A stretch of DNA of 64,000 nucleotides from Parietaria judaica (GCA_954871525.1 OX940861.1:10710842-10774841); one strand, 5' to 3'. Counted from the stretch's first letter, positions 1-13,300 are shown. Numbers and translations are program-made. Notes: generated by a model from the sequence alone, not told the origin.

Positions 1-2491
1 AAAAATTGTTTTTAATTTTTTTATTGAAAAAAAAAATGACAAAGTATTTTTTTAAAAGATAAAAATAGACCAAGAAAATTATTCTTATTAAAAAAAAATT
101 ACTCTTACGATTTATGTAAAAAAATTAAAATGATTTTTGTATTTTTATAAAAATAATTTTATCAAACACATAAAAAGTAATTTAGTTTATTCTAAAATAA
201 AAAATAAGACTAAATAAGTTATGTCACTCACTGTTCGATCCGTTTCATTTTAGTTGTTACACTGTAAATATATATATTTGGATGCGATCTACTTAATCAG
301 CTCGTATTAATTGTTTTGTTACACTGTGAGGATGCGATCTACTATTAATGTTAGTTGTTACGTTACAAAAATGAACTTCTAATTTTAATCAATATTAGAC
401 TTTAGTTTTATAAATTAAAAATTAAAGTTAAAAAAATGAAAAGTTTATCACAATACGCTGTAAACTTCATGCGCAATAGTGTTTGCAATTCTGAAGATAA
501 ACTTAAAAAAAAAATGTGAAGACAACTAAAAAAAAAAGTAAAATTAAAGCATACAAGTCCTATAGTGTAGGTCTGAAAACATATAAATAATTAAAAATTA
601 TTTACGAGATATATTTTTTTTTTTCATACTTAGATTTTCGGTTCATGAATAGATAAATTGTTCACACGAAAATTTTCCCCAGTCAGTGAAAAATTGTCTT
701 AGATCTTGGGATTCATGAATAAATAAATTGTCACGTCAAAATATGGCCATGCGGTGACAAAATTGCCCCAGATCTCTCGCCACCATACAACTAAAAGCTC
801 CTGTCCTGTCTTGGAAAGCAAAGATGCACCCTTTGAATTGATCTAAGTAAGTGACAATCGATTTCTTCCACTTTGCATAAGAAATTTGTCGCTCATGGTT
901 AGTCGGTAACCATCTATTCAAACTCGTGCAAGCCGTATTAATAGATGTCGCCAAATGTAATTCCGCATTCAAAATTTCCGACCAAATAAAAAGCAAAATT
1001 CGCAAAAATAAACAGATAAAAAATTTCGGGAGAACAAGATTTGGCTAGCTCCAAATTATCAAATAAAAAAAATACAGAATATATTATCGGGCCACAAAAT
1101 TTAACATGATTGAAAGAGCTGGGTTGAAATGGATGACTGCAAGAGCCAATGGACTAGTTCTGTAAAAATTTCTTTCTATTTGATAGTGGAACAATCTAGG
1201 CGTTTGTGGTGAGGACAGGTCAATTTGCTATTCGTGGATTAGTAGAAGGGAAGTGAATCTTTGCAGCTCATAAAGTTTGTTCAACGCATAATTCCAAAAT
1301 TAATATAGTATCTTTGAAAATAGGCAGATTCTGTTAGATTCTCCTGTAACTGCCTATTACTTCATTTACTAGGAAATCAATTTCGCTTTGTCTAGATTCC
1401 GTGGTCTGCATTAATACCAAGATTCCTCTTTTTTCGAAGTGTTTATTGTTAAACAATGGTCACCTATAAGGAATCTAAGGGCTTTGTTATTTTGGCATTT
1501 TGTTCAAATATAAATATTGTAAACCTAAAATATATTAATTCCGAACCATAAGATTCATAACCCACTATGTTTGTTGTAAAAAAAAAAAACATTTAAAGTT
1601 CCGCAATTTCCAATATATTATGCAAAACATTTGATATGGGAGATTTCAAAATATAAATGTGAATTAATCGCCTGGGATAAAACAAATAGCCAATATACAC
1701 AAGAATGCATAAATGACATCTTTCAAACATTGAAGCATAAAGCTGTAACCAAGTTTCTTTTAAAATAAATAAATAAAATATCAGAGTATTAATACGTTAC
1801 GGGAGTGTTTAAGATATTGAGGACGAAGCCAGTCCTTTTAGATAAAATCAAATTAGCACTCTGATTTAATTAAGTGTCATAAGGCATATCTTGTAGTTAT
1901 TCTACATAGCATTCATATCCTCTAAATAAATCAAACTACACCAAGACCTAACACAGTACCATAAATTATACTATTAATTTATACTTGGATTATTGGATAA
2001 ATATACAAAAATGCCTTGAGATAGAATTAAATATAAAATTATTCAACTCTTTGGACATATATCTTTCCCTCATATATATCATATCGGACGTGATTTGAAT
2101 TAAACCCTTCCTAATCGAGTTTAAATTATTCAGTATAATTCAAATCCTTTACGATTAAAATCTGTATAATTTTAAGCACACATCAATTAATTACAAGTAA
2201 ATAAAAACAATAGGGAATAAAATAATCAATTTGTTTGGCTACAACTAGAGAGGTTCATTTTGGCTACGCAAGGAGACAAAAGTTTAAGACGTGTCGACCC
2301 CTCATTGCCTTAAAAAATAATGAAGCCAATTGTAATCAGGATCCTCTTAACGTTTTGGTGCGTTTTTAGCCTTGTTAGGGTTTCCATCAAATTATAGTAT
2401 TAGATCGCACTAAAAAAGGACCGTGACCACTGCTCACAAATGGGAAAAGGACACAAAGGAAAGCGAGAGCAGTACAGCTACATGAGCCAAC
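1..2491. other. AT-rich intergenic region
   Basis: No gene recognised. The stretch is AT-rich with poly-A and poly-T runs and scattered stop codons in all frames. A 90-codon open frame on the minus strand (736-1005) matches no family I know and has no splice context. The right end presumably holds the 3' UTR of the asparaginase gene, which starts at 2690 and is transcribed leftwards. Confidence 0.6.
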
Positions 2492-2497
2492 TTTATT
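2492..2497 (-). terminator. candidate poly(A) signal of the asparaginase gene
   Basis: AATAAA on the minus strand, about 195 bases after the asparaginase stop codon. This is a usual distance for a plant near-upstream element. It is a motif match only. Confidence 0.35.
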
Positions 2498-2689
2498 TCT
2501 GAGATTGGGCAATTAATCATGTGTAACATAATTGCCAAAGAGCATCATAGTACATGATACTACTACATACTAACCCACTAAAACTTACAACTAAAAAAAA
2601 AAAAAACAACCCAACCAAATACCCACATCGATCCACCACCTTTTTCTAATTCAGTGTTTTTTTTCTTTTTCTAAGTTAACCAAATTCCT

Positions 2690-4086
2690 TCACTCCCAAA
2701 TGCCCACTTCCATGAACCCGTCCTCGGTGGCGCAGCCCCGGAACATCCCGGTTGTGTTGAACCCGTACGCGACCTCTCCGGTGGCCGACACCGCGATGAG
2801 GCCGGCGAACCCCTCGTCGAGCCTCTCCTTGATGACGAAGTCCACCGCCTCCTGCAGCCCCAGCCCCTTGTACTCCATCACCGCGGCCACCTCGCGCGCG
2901 AGCGTGCCGCGGATGATGGCCTCGCCCTCGCCCGTGCACGACACCCCGCACGCCTGGCTGGCGTAGGTGCCGGCGCCGATGAGCGGCGAGTCGCCGATGC
3001 GTCCCATCATCTTGTTCATCAGCCCGCCGGTGGAGGTCCCGGCGGCGCAGCGCCCCGCGGAGTCCACCACCGTGCACCCCACCGTCTCGGGCGCGTAGAC
3101 GCTGATGGGGAGGCCGTTCATGATGAGCGGGCTGTCGACGCCGGCGCTGCACGTGTCCATCCCCACGGCCGGGATCCTGTAGTCGAACTGTGGGAGCCAT
3201 AACAGCAAAGAGCCACGTCAGCGTCTCTACGCATTAAAAAGCGTTTATGAATAGCGAGATTCGGAATCGTACGTACCAAGATGGTTTTGGCCTCTTTCGC
3301 CAACTTGAGCATCCCCACATTTTCCTTTGTGATAAAGTACTCGTTGTCCACAACCTCGACACCCTGAACCAGACAACTCTGCTTAGCCAAGCTTCATGCT
3401 CAAGACATATATATAGATATATATATGCGAAAATATAATTCGATATGAGAGACGTGGGGGGTTTGTAACAGCTGTAGCGATTAACGTGGCAGTTGAAAGA
3501 GTAAACATTATTTTTCAATTATTTATTTTTAATTTTTATTTATTTACCTGGTTACGGGCAAACTCCTCTGCGCCGGAGAAGGCGAGATAGGAGTGAGGAG
3601 ACTTGTCCATGACGAGGCGGGCCAGAGAAATGGGGTTCTTCACGGTCGTGACGCCGGAGACAGCGCCGCATCGCCGCTTCTGCCCGTCCATGATGCTCGC
3701 CTCCATCTCCACCGTCCCCTTCTCCGTCAGCGCAGATCCACGGCCGGAGTTGAACACCGGGTCGGTCTCCAGCTCCCTCACCTTCATTTCACGTAAATAA
3801 AAAAATTCATAAACAAATCTCGACATGCAAGCGCCAGCCAATGTGTACGTGGTTTTCGTAAACGGTTTTGAGTTTTGACTGAGTCTAAGAAATGGAATCC
3901 GGGACGTACGACGAGCTCGACGACGTCGATGGCGGAGAGATTGGAGCGGAGAGCGGAGATTCCGAGATTGAGGCAGCGCGTGAGGAGCTGCTTGGCCTCC
4001 TCCTGGCGCTCCAATGGTAGATTGGGGTCCACCCCAGCGCCGCCGTGCACCGCTATGGCCCAACCACCCATTCTCTCGAAAGACAC
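2690..4086 (-). CDS. isoaspartyl peptidase/L-asparaginase (plant Ntn-hydrolase type), 4 exons
   Basis: Hydrolyses L-asparagine to aspartate and ammonia and cleaves isoaspartyl dipeptides; in plants it mobilises transported nitrogen in sink tissue. Family enzymes mature by autocleavage into alpha and beta subunits. Exons on the minus strand are 4086-3910, 3781-3548, 3363-3277 and 3187-2690. All introns are phase 0 with GT-AG ends, giving 331 residues, close to the 315-325 usual in plants. The N-terminal HGGAG motif is at residues 14-18. The autocleavage nucleophile is the Thr of PETVGC (about residue 201), opening the beta subunit, followed by TSTGG and [15 protein letters not shown]. The C-terminus ends in [12 protein letters not shown]. 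The start is MSFERMGGW or the internal Met six codons in. The tail and the linker before the Thr recall the K+-dependent plant subtype (Arabidopsis At3g16150), but subtype is inference. No damage is visible. Confidence 0.95.
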
Positions 4087-4206
4087 GTGCGAATGTGTGC
4101 GTGTGAGCCCCTCTCTCTCTCTCTCTTCCCTCCCCTCTCTCTGTCTCTCTCCGGCGCTAATGTGACTCGTGTGTTGGTTGTGGTAAACACAGGCATGCTT
4201 GGCGTC

Positions 4207-4216
4207 CTTTTTATAG
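4207..4216 (-). promoter_or_regulatory. TATA box of the asparaginase gene
   Basis: CTATAAAAAG on the minus strand, about 120 bases before the first ATG (4086). Between them lies a CT-rich tract on the plus strand (4110-4152), which becomes a GA-rich 5' UTR. Spacing and composition fit a plant core promoter with transcription starting near 4180. Confidence 0.7.
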
Positions 4217-4318
4217 GCGCGCTGGCTTGGCGGACTCCAGTTGGTTTCTATAATTTATTTATTTATTTAAGTTTAAAAAAGGAAAAGGAGAGTCGAGTTG
4301 CCTTTTTCTCTAGGCTCG

Positions 4319-4342
4319 CACGTGTAAGCTGGGCCCCACGTG
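4319..4342 (-). promoter_or_regulatory. two G-box (CACGTG) motifs upstream of the asparaginase gene
   Basis: CACGTG occurs at 4319-4324 and 4337-4342, roughly 105-125 bases upstream of the TATA box; the second sits in the palindrome CCCACGTGTGGG. G-boxes bind bZIP and bHLH factors in light, ABA and energy responses. The link to asparaginase regulation is inference. Confidence 0.55.
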
Positions 4343-4399
4343 TGGGTGGAGGTGTGCGCTTTGGGCTTTTTGCGATATTTCAGGGCCCAAAGAATCTCG

Positions 4400-6680
4400 A
4401 GTGGTATGGTATCTGTGCATCAGATCGCCTCATCATCACACAATTACGCCCCTCATTTTAGCTTCTTTCCATTTTTAATCAATTTTCTATTTTTCCACGG
4501 TTTTACCGTTTTGGTCAGAGCCGTTTCAAAACCGTATTTTTTGTGTTTTTATTTGTTTTTTCGGCTAATAAATGCTCTGTCTTATGGCCTAGAGTTCTTC
4601 TCTTCTCTTGTTTGGAACTGCGAAATCAGTCTTTTGCCAAACTGTTCTAACAGAATTTTAGAGGGAAAATTACTAATATAATAATTTTATTTTGGAGGAT
4701 TTCTTTTAAATAGCTAATATTCTTTTATTAAACTGGGTAAATTTTTTGCCATTGACTAATAATATACTGGAATCATTTGCTATGCATATCAATAATATAA
4801 TTTACTTCCTCTTTAGTCTTAAAAATTTCATAATATAATAAAAAAAATTACTTGCCCTGCGAATATTAAGGTATCATATAGCAGTTTTCTTTTACCATTT
4901 AAGATCAGTACCTCCTAAAATGATAATTCTATTAAATGTATCCTTGAACTTCTTTTCATCATTTTACTTTACGTAAAAAAATATTGTATGAAATTGTGCT
5001 TATTTTATCTACTTGTTTTTTCACTTTGCACATGTACTTATCAGTTATCGCTAAGAATCAAGATGGTCCCTCTTTGTTAAATGTTATAAGGTCTACGTTA
5101 AGGTTTAAGGTTTCAATTACAAAATGAAAATAAAAAATAAAATAATGAGGTTTTGTGGATGGTAAAAAGCAGAAAAGCAAAGAGAGGAAATTGCAAGTGG
5201 ATATGTTTTAGAAGTATTTTACAAAATTTGTTTATAAGTTTATTAATTTAAAATATGATTTCCATACAAGATAAGAAAAATAAAATTTTGTCTTTAAATT
5301 TTGACGGACGTGGTTAATATTTTTAAAAACAGTGTTTTTTAATATAAAAAAGGGACAAACTTCCATAAGCAGATAATTTATCTGCTTCTCACGTTCCTTG
5401 AATAATTAGGGCATTGAGGAATATCCAGAAAGACATATAGAGAACCGATCTTTCCTATGACCAAAAAAAAATAAAGATAATGAGACAAAATGATACAAAA
5501 CGATAATTATGAGTGAATAACTATTTATAAATTTTAAGTTTATGTATTTGCTATTTAGTAAAAGTGATAAATTTTGTATAAATGAAAAATGCTGACAAAT
5601 AATGATGTAATTGTATATCTAATAGGGAAAACATGTTTTTCACACTTATTTCTCTTAATAATTTGTTGGACATTCGAAGTTCAAACTAATTAAATAATCA
5701 ATATGAAAGAAATAAATAAACGCAATAATATTTAAGAAATCTTATATTTCACGTGTTGTTAGCTATTACAGAAGTTCTAAGAATTTGAAAATCTAAATTC
5801 ATACAAAGAGATATAGAACACGCGGGTCAAATTAAATCAGTCCATTGGTATGAAATTTTACAAGTTTTGACTTGTTAATACGTAAATCATGTGATTCGCA
5901 ACTTTCATTAAAAAAAAAAAAAAAATCGCAAGTTTCTCATTTTTACGAAATTAGATATATTGATATCCAATTTCAAGATTTCTAAATATCCTCTTCAACA
6001 ACGTGATTATCATGTTAGATTATTAATTTATGTTATTTTATGATAAAGGAAATAGTAACTACTAAATTTATAGACTATGCCCTTATATATGGATTATGAT
6101 ATTATTCTAAACCATAAAATCAGCTATTATAGGTAAAGAAAAAGATCATTGTGTATAGAATCGAAACACATAATCTATTAAATCTCATATACGTATATGG
6201 ATTTGATTTCTATGTACACGGTTATCACATGCATTCATAATAATTTAATCAATTATAAAGATAATCACGATTAGTTTGTAATATCTTACTCTAAGCAGAA
6301 AGAAATATTATGTTAGTATAAACGTAAATAACGAGACCATCTTACTAATCAAAAACGATTTTTTCTTCAAAACGTTGAAGATATGATTGATGAATGAAGA
6401 GAGAGAAAAAAAAAAATCACAAAGAAGGCCTCTAGATAGATTTATAAGCATGTTAGAAGGGTGATAGGTTAAAATATGTTTTATATGTTTCTTTAAATAA
6501 ATAAAAAATTATATATATAAATTGGAGATAATACTTGTCATTTGTCAATCACATTTTTTTTGTACAATCTCCAAAATACAAAAAATAAACACAAAAATAA
6601 AAATAAAAAACAAGCGCTAATTTTAATATTTAAATGCAAAAGATTTTGGGCAGATTTCGAGTTGACATACTCATTTATAA
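4400..6680. other. AT-rich intergenic region
   Basis: No coding sequence, RNA gene or recognisable transposon. AT-rich throughout, with frequent stops in every frame. Short open frames on the left are read-through of the promoter region. Confidence 0.6.
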
Positions 6681-6982
6681 TTAAAAAAAAAGGGTTAATG
6701 ACGGCGAAAATAATCAAACTTTGGTCAAAGAACCCCTCGTGTACCCAAAGTCGAAAAGTGGTGGTAAAAGTACCCAAAGTACGATTTGGGGCGTTGACCA
6801 GTTTTTTCCGTCCATCCACTAACAATGCCGTCCACGTGGCCATTAGCCTCTTTCCACGTGGCACGCCACGTGGTCGTTGACTACCACGTCATCCAAACTT
6901 TGGGTATTTATATCGTAATAAACCAAAGTTTAGGTATTTTATGCCGTGATAAACCATTTTTTATATTTCTTTCGGTTGATAT

Positions 6983-7062
6983 TATAGCTTTGGTAGGACT
7001 CGAACCCATAACCTTCCCCCTCATAAAATGATAACATAACCACTAAACCACATTCACTTCAC
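6983..7062 (-). repeat. tRNA-like (SINE-head-like) module, inverted copy at 7787-7858
   Basis: Read on the minus strand it has an A-box-like TAGTGGTTATG and a B-box-like GGGTTCGAGTCC about 35 bases later. The same module, inverted, occurs at 7787-7858 on the plus strand. It lacks a full cloverleaf and is not a functional tRNA gene; a tRNA-derived fragment inside the foldback element is the best reading. Confidence 0.5.
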
Positions 7063-7134
7063 GTTATATCTTGACAAAAATAAGAATATAAATAGAAACT
7101 TATTGATAAGTGAAATAGTAATAGAAACATATGT

Positions 7135-7710
7135 ATTTTTCACATCCGGTTTGGGTTGACTTATTTGGAACGGGGTGAGTTGACTTTTTTGACCTGGGGT
7201 CAAGTTGACTTTTTTTTTTTTAGAATGGGGTCGGGTTGAATTTTTTGGACGGTGGTCAAGTTGAATTTTTCGTACCGTATTCATGTTAACTTTGTCGGTA
7301 CGGGCTCGGGTTGACTTTTTCAGAACGGGGTCGAGTTAACTTTTTGAAACAGGGTCGAGTTGAGTTTTTTTTGGAACGGGACCAGTTGGACTTTTTATTA
7401 TTAAGTGACATAGTAATAGAAACCCGATCCCAAAAATTCAACTCGATCCTGATAAAAAAAAAAATTGATTCGACCCCATATCAATAAAGTCAACTTGACC
7501 CGGTTTCTAAAAGTCAACCCGAACCTGTACCGAAAAAGTCAACTTGAATCCAGTACAAAAAATTTAACCCAACCAAAGTCTGAAAAAGTCAATCCCTGGG
7601 TCTTAAAAAGTCAACCCGACCCCGTTCTACAAAACTCAACTCGATCTTGGTCCGAAAAGGTAAACCCAACCCCGTTCCTAATAAGTCAACCCGAACCCGG
7701 TGCGAAAAGA
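7135..7710. repeat. paired inverted arrays of a roughly 30-bp degenerate unit
   Basis: From 7135 to about 7400 a unit of the form CGGGGTCGAGTTGACTTTTT is repeated with variation. From about 7430 to 7710 the same unit runs in reverse complement (AAAAAGTCAACCCGACCCCG). The arrays form the loop-proximal parts of the foldback arms. Confidence 0.75.
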
Positions 7711-8556
7711 CATATGTTTCTATTACTATGCTACTTATTAATAAGTTTCTATTTATATTCTTATTTTGATCAAGATATAACGTGAGGTGAATGTGTTTTA
7801 GTGGTTATGTTTCTTTTATATGTGGGGGTAGGTGATGGGTTCGAGTCCTACCAAAGCCATAATGTTTTAACCTTTATTTAGATAATGTCAGCAAACAAAT
7901 TTTTTTAAAATGGTTTATCGCGGCATAAATACCCAAACTTTGGTTTATCACGGCATAAATACCCAAAGTTTAGATGACATGGCGGTCAACGACCGCGTGG
8001 CGTGCCACGTGGAAAGAGGTTGACGGCACTGTTAGTGGATGGAAGGAAAAAACTGGTCAACTCCCCAAAACGTACTTTGGGTACTTTTGCCACCACTTTT
8101 TGACTTTGGGTATACGAGGGGTTCTTTGACCAAAGTTTCGGTATTTTTGCCGTCATTAACCCTTAAAAAAATGTTTGAAATAAAAAAAATATTTAATCTT
8201 GATATTGATTAGCTATCTTATTACACGATGATAAATAAGAAAAAGTCAACTACATATGTGGAGATTAGCTTAAGAATATTTTCCGATGAGATAATATATA
8301 GTCCTTGAGCCAATCTAATTTTGCAAGCTTGACTTTCTGCGACAGATATAGTCGATCGAGTCATGTACAACACTTATGGTCTATCAAAGATCAGATCTGT
8401 CAATCTCATCGCTTCTGATTCAACAAACAATTATCAATTACCTAATTGCTTAATATTTTTATATCCATCGAGAACTCGTGCAAATTGATGAGTAATAAAT
8501 TTGACATAAAAAAAAAAAAAATGGAATACGTAATCTTGAATTGGAGAGATTATTAA

Positions 8557-9336
8557 GAGCAACTCCATCCGAGCTGCAAATCCACCAAATGCAGTGAGGA
8601 GTTGCTCCACTCGTACTGCGATTCCAACGCCATAATGGTGTGAGTATTAGATTTGCAGTGAGTTCACACCAAATATGGCGTTGAACTGTTCACCACTGCA
8701 TTTCTTTATTTTATTTATTTTTTAGTCCTTCAAAAGTTTATAATTTATACATATGACACGGTTTTATAAAATTATATCATATTTATCCTTAAATTATTAA
8801 CAATTTTGAATGTAAATTTTAAATTTATTACATGAAATAGTTTAAAATACAACATTGACATTTGGAGTTTGAAAAAAAAAACTAAACTGACATTAATAAT
8901 AATACTGAAACGAAATAACATTACAACGACATCGAAATGAAAAAAAAAAAGACATTGCAATAACATTAAAAAAAACACAATACAACAAAATAAAATTACA
9001 ATACATGTGGTATAATTGAAAGATATTAAATAATGAATATGTGGTATAATTGAAAGATATTAAATAAATATAAGGGTATAGAGATAAATAAGAGAATATG
9101 AATCGGGATAAGGTGCCGAGATTTGAGATTGTTGTATTATAAAATAATGAATTAGTGGTATAAATGAGAAATATTAAATTAATGTAAGTTATTGAAGACA
9201 AATAAGAGAAACATGAATATAAAAATAATATTTTATTTAGTGTTAAAAATGGAGTTCAGATGGAGATAAGGTAATAATTGATGTGACGTTTACTGCAAAA
9301 TGGAGTATGAAATGGAGAGTTCGGATGGAGTTGGTC
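8557..9336. mobile_element. Harbinger-like MITE (TAA target duplication)
   Basis: Begins GAGCAACTCCATCCGA and ends with the imperfect inverse TCGGATGGAGTTGGTC. TAA lies directly outside both ends (8554-8556 and 9337-9339), the 3-bp duplication typical of PIF/Harbinger elements. The 780-bp interior is AT-rich with no transposase. It includes a short direct duplication of a GTGGTATAATTGAAAGATAT unit near 9005-9070. Confidence 0.75.
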
Positions 9337-9386
9337 TAAGATCACCATAACTGAATTGCACATGTCTTTGTTCATTATAATTATTA

Positions 9387-9820
9387 GGGTTAATGACGGT
9401 GAAAATACCCAAGTTTGGTCAAAGAACCCGTCGTGTACCCAAAGAAGAGGTGGCAAAAATACCCTAAGTCGTAGTTGGGGAGTTGACCGCTCCATTCTCG
9501 TAACGCCGTTAAACTTACCCGTTAACTCTGGTCACGTGGACAAATCTATTTTGTTAAGTGTAATCATTAGGGGTTCAATTAGTTGTATTAGATAGTATTA
9601 ATTAGAGATTTAATTCGTTATGTTGTCGTAAACAAGGCTGATGTGGGCTCGTCCACGTGGCAAAAATTGTTATGTCAGCAACCCACGTTTGTCCACGTGA
9701 CCAGAGTTAACAGGTAAGTTAACGGCGTTACGAGAATGGAGTGGTCAACTCCCCAAATACGACTTAGGGTATTTTTGCCACCACTTTTACACTTTGGGTA
9801 CACGACAGGTTCTTTGATCT
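9387..9820. mobile_element. foldback element family A copy 2, right end truncated
   Basis: Left end GGGTTAATGACGGTG matches family A. The middle shares the GTCCACGTG-rich segment with the copy at 53849. The right arm runs back through the inverse sequence but stops at TTCTTTGATCT, where an A-run starts at 9821, so the last 30 or so bases including the terminus are lost. Confidence 0.8.
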
Positions 9821-10237
9821 AAAAAAAAAAAAAAATCGAGGTTCTAACCCCACCACCAATACATTTGCTTCAGACTATGTTACGAGCCCCTTTTTCATTC
9901 TCCATTTCTTGGTTGCAAATCTCATTTATTGTAGTTTGTACCTTCAAGAATTCGTACTTGTATTTTTTTTTAATATACGAAATCATCTAAATTTGCACAA
10001 TAATCTAAGAACTTTATTCAATTTTATTCAATACATGTGCTTAAAAATATTGAAATTAAAACAGATTCATGGGTCATTGGCCACATGATACGTGATGGAT
10101 GAGTCCCTAGAATCCAACTAAGCTTATTTCACACATTTCCCAGGTTGGCGGAAGTGAAAATCTTTATGAAGTTTGCAAGTTTCAAGAAGTCGTAGATCCA
10201 CGGCAATGCATTGTATTTCTTGAGATTGACAAAAATA

Positions 10238-10303
<66 letters not shown>

Positions 10304-13300
10304 CAACATTTAAAGTTGTCCATTACTCATGATCAAGCAATACCGACTATAAGTACTAAAGTGTATTTAGTGTCGTAGTTACAGAGCTACTTTTGAACCA
10401 CATAGATTAAAAAAAAAAAAAAACTTTGGGAATTGGGCTCATATCGAAGTTACAGATATACAAATTTTATGCTGAAAATGTCATAATGTGAAAAACAAAA
10501 TACAATTAAATGAAGATGACAGATCTAGGTCTCCATTTACTTCTTACATAATCTGTGGACTAATATTTTTAATATCGTTTGTATCTCTAAAAAATATATA
10601 TATTTTTAATACCGTTGTGGATACAAAATTAATAATTCGATTTTATTGGTTCACTGAATTCAAAGAGTTTATCGATAAATTTTTAGGCATATATATGTTT
10701 ATGACAAGTCAATTAACAGATATAAATTTACGGACGACGCATTTTATATAAAAAAAATAAGTATATTTACTTGATATACGTATAGATTACTTTTATTAAT
10801 ATATATATATATATGTTATGTAAGAAGTCAGTTGGGACGAAATATAAGAGTTAGAAAAAACAAATCTGATTAATATAGATGTAATAGTTTTTTTTTTATA
10901 TAAAAATATAAGAACTAAAAATATATTAAATGGTTAAAAATGTTCAAAGCATTTTACTATTATTTAAAAAAAAATTATCGATAAATTAAAAAAAAATTGT
11001 AAACGTCAAATTGATCAAGAATTCACAAGATTTTTATTATTATTAATAAACAGTTAATTAATCAGCGATAATTATCGATAACTTGTAATATAATAACAAT
11101 TATCGTGATTATTTTTTTTTTTACTGATAATCGTCGATAAACGATTTACTCACTATTAATCCCAATTTTTAGAATATTGAGCTCATCTTGGTGGTGGAAT
11201 TTTATATAGACTCCCGTAATGTACGCTTGAGGTACATTAACATCTATTATAATAATGGAAAAATACAACAAAAGGGTCAATTAATTGCTTTCACTTTCCT
11301 CCTAGCTCCAAGCTTTAGGGTATTGGCGGCGGACCATTTGGAGGGTCATGGGTCCTACAATTACTAATTTAATGGATTTTCTTTCATCTTTGTCGGCTTG
11401 ATTCTCCTAATTAAATTAAATTAAATTATATCCGTGAGGCCCAAAAATCTTATTTAAAGCAGATAAATAATGCTGATTGGCTCTTTGATATTTGGAAAGG
11501 CTAACTTTGATCATTACGTTTCTACGCCAGACTTGAATTTAAGAAAAGTTTTTTCCTGGCCATCAGGAAAAGGAAAATATAATATTATAATTAATAACAC
11601 GACAACCGATACGAAAGTTCCGATTCATGAATTTAATATATATTGTTGATACTCGTTCAGAGCATAGTGTAGTGCTTGAGAAAAAAAAAAAGAGTATTTT
11701 GTCTTGCAATGTTAAAAGCAAGGTTTTTTTTGTTTATTTATTTTTTAAAGTTTTATATTTGAACTGGCAATCTATTTTTAAAGATCTTCGTAGAAATGAC
11801 GTTATAACGTAATATATGATTTGATCAGTACTTTTTTTTTTTCAGTGGACATCGCGGTCAGTACATGTATTTAAAGAAAAAGAGAAAGTTACTTAAACAT
11901 TGAGAGACTATAATATTATAAACTAGGTAAAATCATCACTTTATTAATTAATAACATCAAATGATGAGGAAATGATCTAAAAAAACAAATTATCTAATTC
12001 CTATAATCTATGAGGTTAATTTAAGTAGTTTGGAGTGGAAAAAAATAATACAAGTGGTGTGATTATATAATGTAGATTCCACCATGATTCATCGTGATAT
12101 TCTAAGGGTACTGTTAAAATAACTATATTACATGCCGTATATATGCATGCAAACAAACAAAATTTAATAAACTATACTCTATACAACACTAAATAAATTA
12201 TTATGAAAGAGCCGAAAGAAAAAAGTATGAGTAAAATGGAGGAGGCTCATAGTGCGCATTGAAAAGCACCAACTTTATTGCCAATTTCGATGAGCATATA
12301 TATAATTAAAGCTAATTAAATGCGTCACGTGAAGCTTAATATATGTATTTATATAATATTTCCTTGCTGTTGGACTGCACGTACGTACAGAAAACTATAT
12401 ATATATATTATATATATAATATACACATTTTTATAGCCGTACAAATATAATAAGCAATATAGGTGAGAATTATTTTCTATGATAAATATTTTAGAGGTCG
12501 AATGCGTTAAGATCGTCCATGAAATCATTTACTAATTGTACTGAAAAGTATTGCGAGTTAAAATACTCAGATACGACAAAACCGAATTCGATTGTACAAA
12601 GACTTAATGAAATCTAAACATAGAGATTAATAATGTGTTTGTGAAAGAGAATTGATTGCTATATGCTTAAGTGTTTCAAGCACATTTATAAGACGTAACT
12701 TGTGCTCTATACGATCACGATTTCACTGTTGCCAGCGCCGAGCCCTAACCGACCAACATCGACGTCATTGAAAGCAGCGAGATGTATATTAGACTGTCAA
12801 TTGACACGGTTTAATCAACAAACGCATTTGAGCCGGTCGATAAGAAATCCAATTGAAATTGCACCATTTATCAATAATTCTACCCAATTTTACAATGCAT
12901 TTCTTTCTCCGAATAGTTCTCTAACACATTGTCAATGATCAATGAAAGTAACTCATAATTTTTTCAAACACAATTAATTAGTCTTTGTTTTTTTTCTACG
13001 TAGGGTTCTTACTTCTTATCATGCCTTTTTTTTTTATAATTAATACGGTAACATTTTAAGTTACTCATCTAGTACTGGCCGATTTGAGCTTAAACTTTGT
13101 AGGCCTTATACAATCTAAATAATTAAGACGCGGTTGTATTTTATCAATTAACAACAACGATAGTATCTCATATATAATAATATTTCAATTCTGAAATTTC
13201 TATTTAATCTCTGAAAAATAATCACCCGCAGGGAGACAAAAGAGAGATTTATAACATAGCAGAAAATAGAGAAGACATGAAGTGAATGAATGGGTAAAGT
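9821..13300. other. AT-rich intergenic region
   Basis: No gene or defined transposon recognised. It contains a long TAA microsatellite near 10240-10302, numerous A/T homopolymers, and a region near 11040-11150 with GATAATTATCGATAA-type inverted motifs resembling the hAT MITEs at 45528 and 46928. Open frames here are short and AT-driven. Confidence 0.55.
10238..10302. repeat. (TAA)n microsatellite
   Basis: About 21 uninterrupted TAA units. It produces artificial poly-Ile and poly-Leu frames on the minus strand. Confidence 0.95.

Larger units (their letters stand above)
6692..8162. mobile_element. giant foldback (Mutator-like) element, family A copy 1
   Basis: Starts GGGTTAATGACGGCG and ends with the inverse CGTCATTAACCC. 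The two halves are near-complete inverted copies, so the element could fold into one hairpin with arms of about 700 bases. It is flanked by TTAAAAAAA (8163-8171) and a matching but longer A-run at 6681-6691, fitting a 9-11-bp duplication as made by Mutator-like transposases. Each arm holds a tRNA-like box (6983-7062 and 7787-7858) and an array of degenerate GGGTC-GGTTGACTTTTT units. There is no transposase ORF. Three further copies or fragments lie at 9387, 23048 and 53849. Confidence 0.85.

Noticed and set aside
736..1005. 90-codon minus-strand frame, possibly of a LINE
   Set aside because: No recognisable RNase H or reverse transcriptase motif; no flanking element structure.
2676..3200. 174-codon minus-strand frame over the last asparaginase exon
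   Set aside because: Shadow frame in GC-rich coding DNA: Arg/Gly/His-rich and without domain. The real frame is 2690-3187.
7787..7858. tRNA gene
   Set aside because: Only A- and B-box-like pieces; no acceptor-stem pairing or complete cloverleaf. Kept as a tRNA-derived module.
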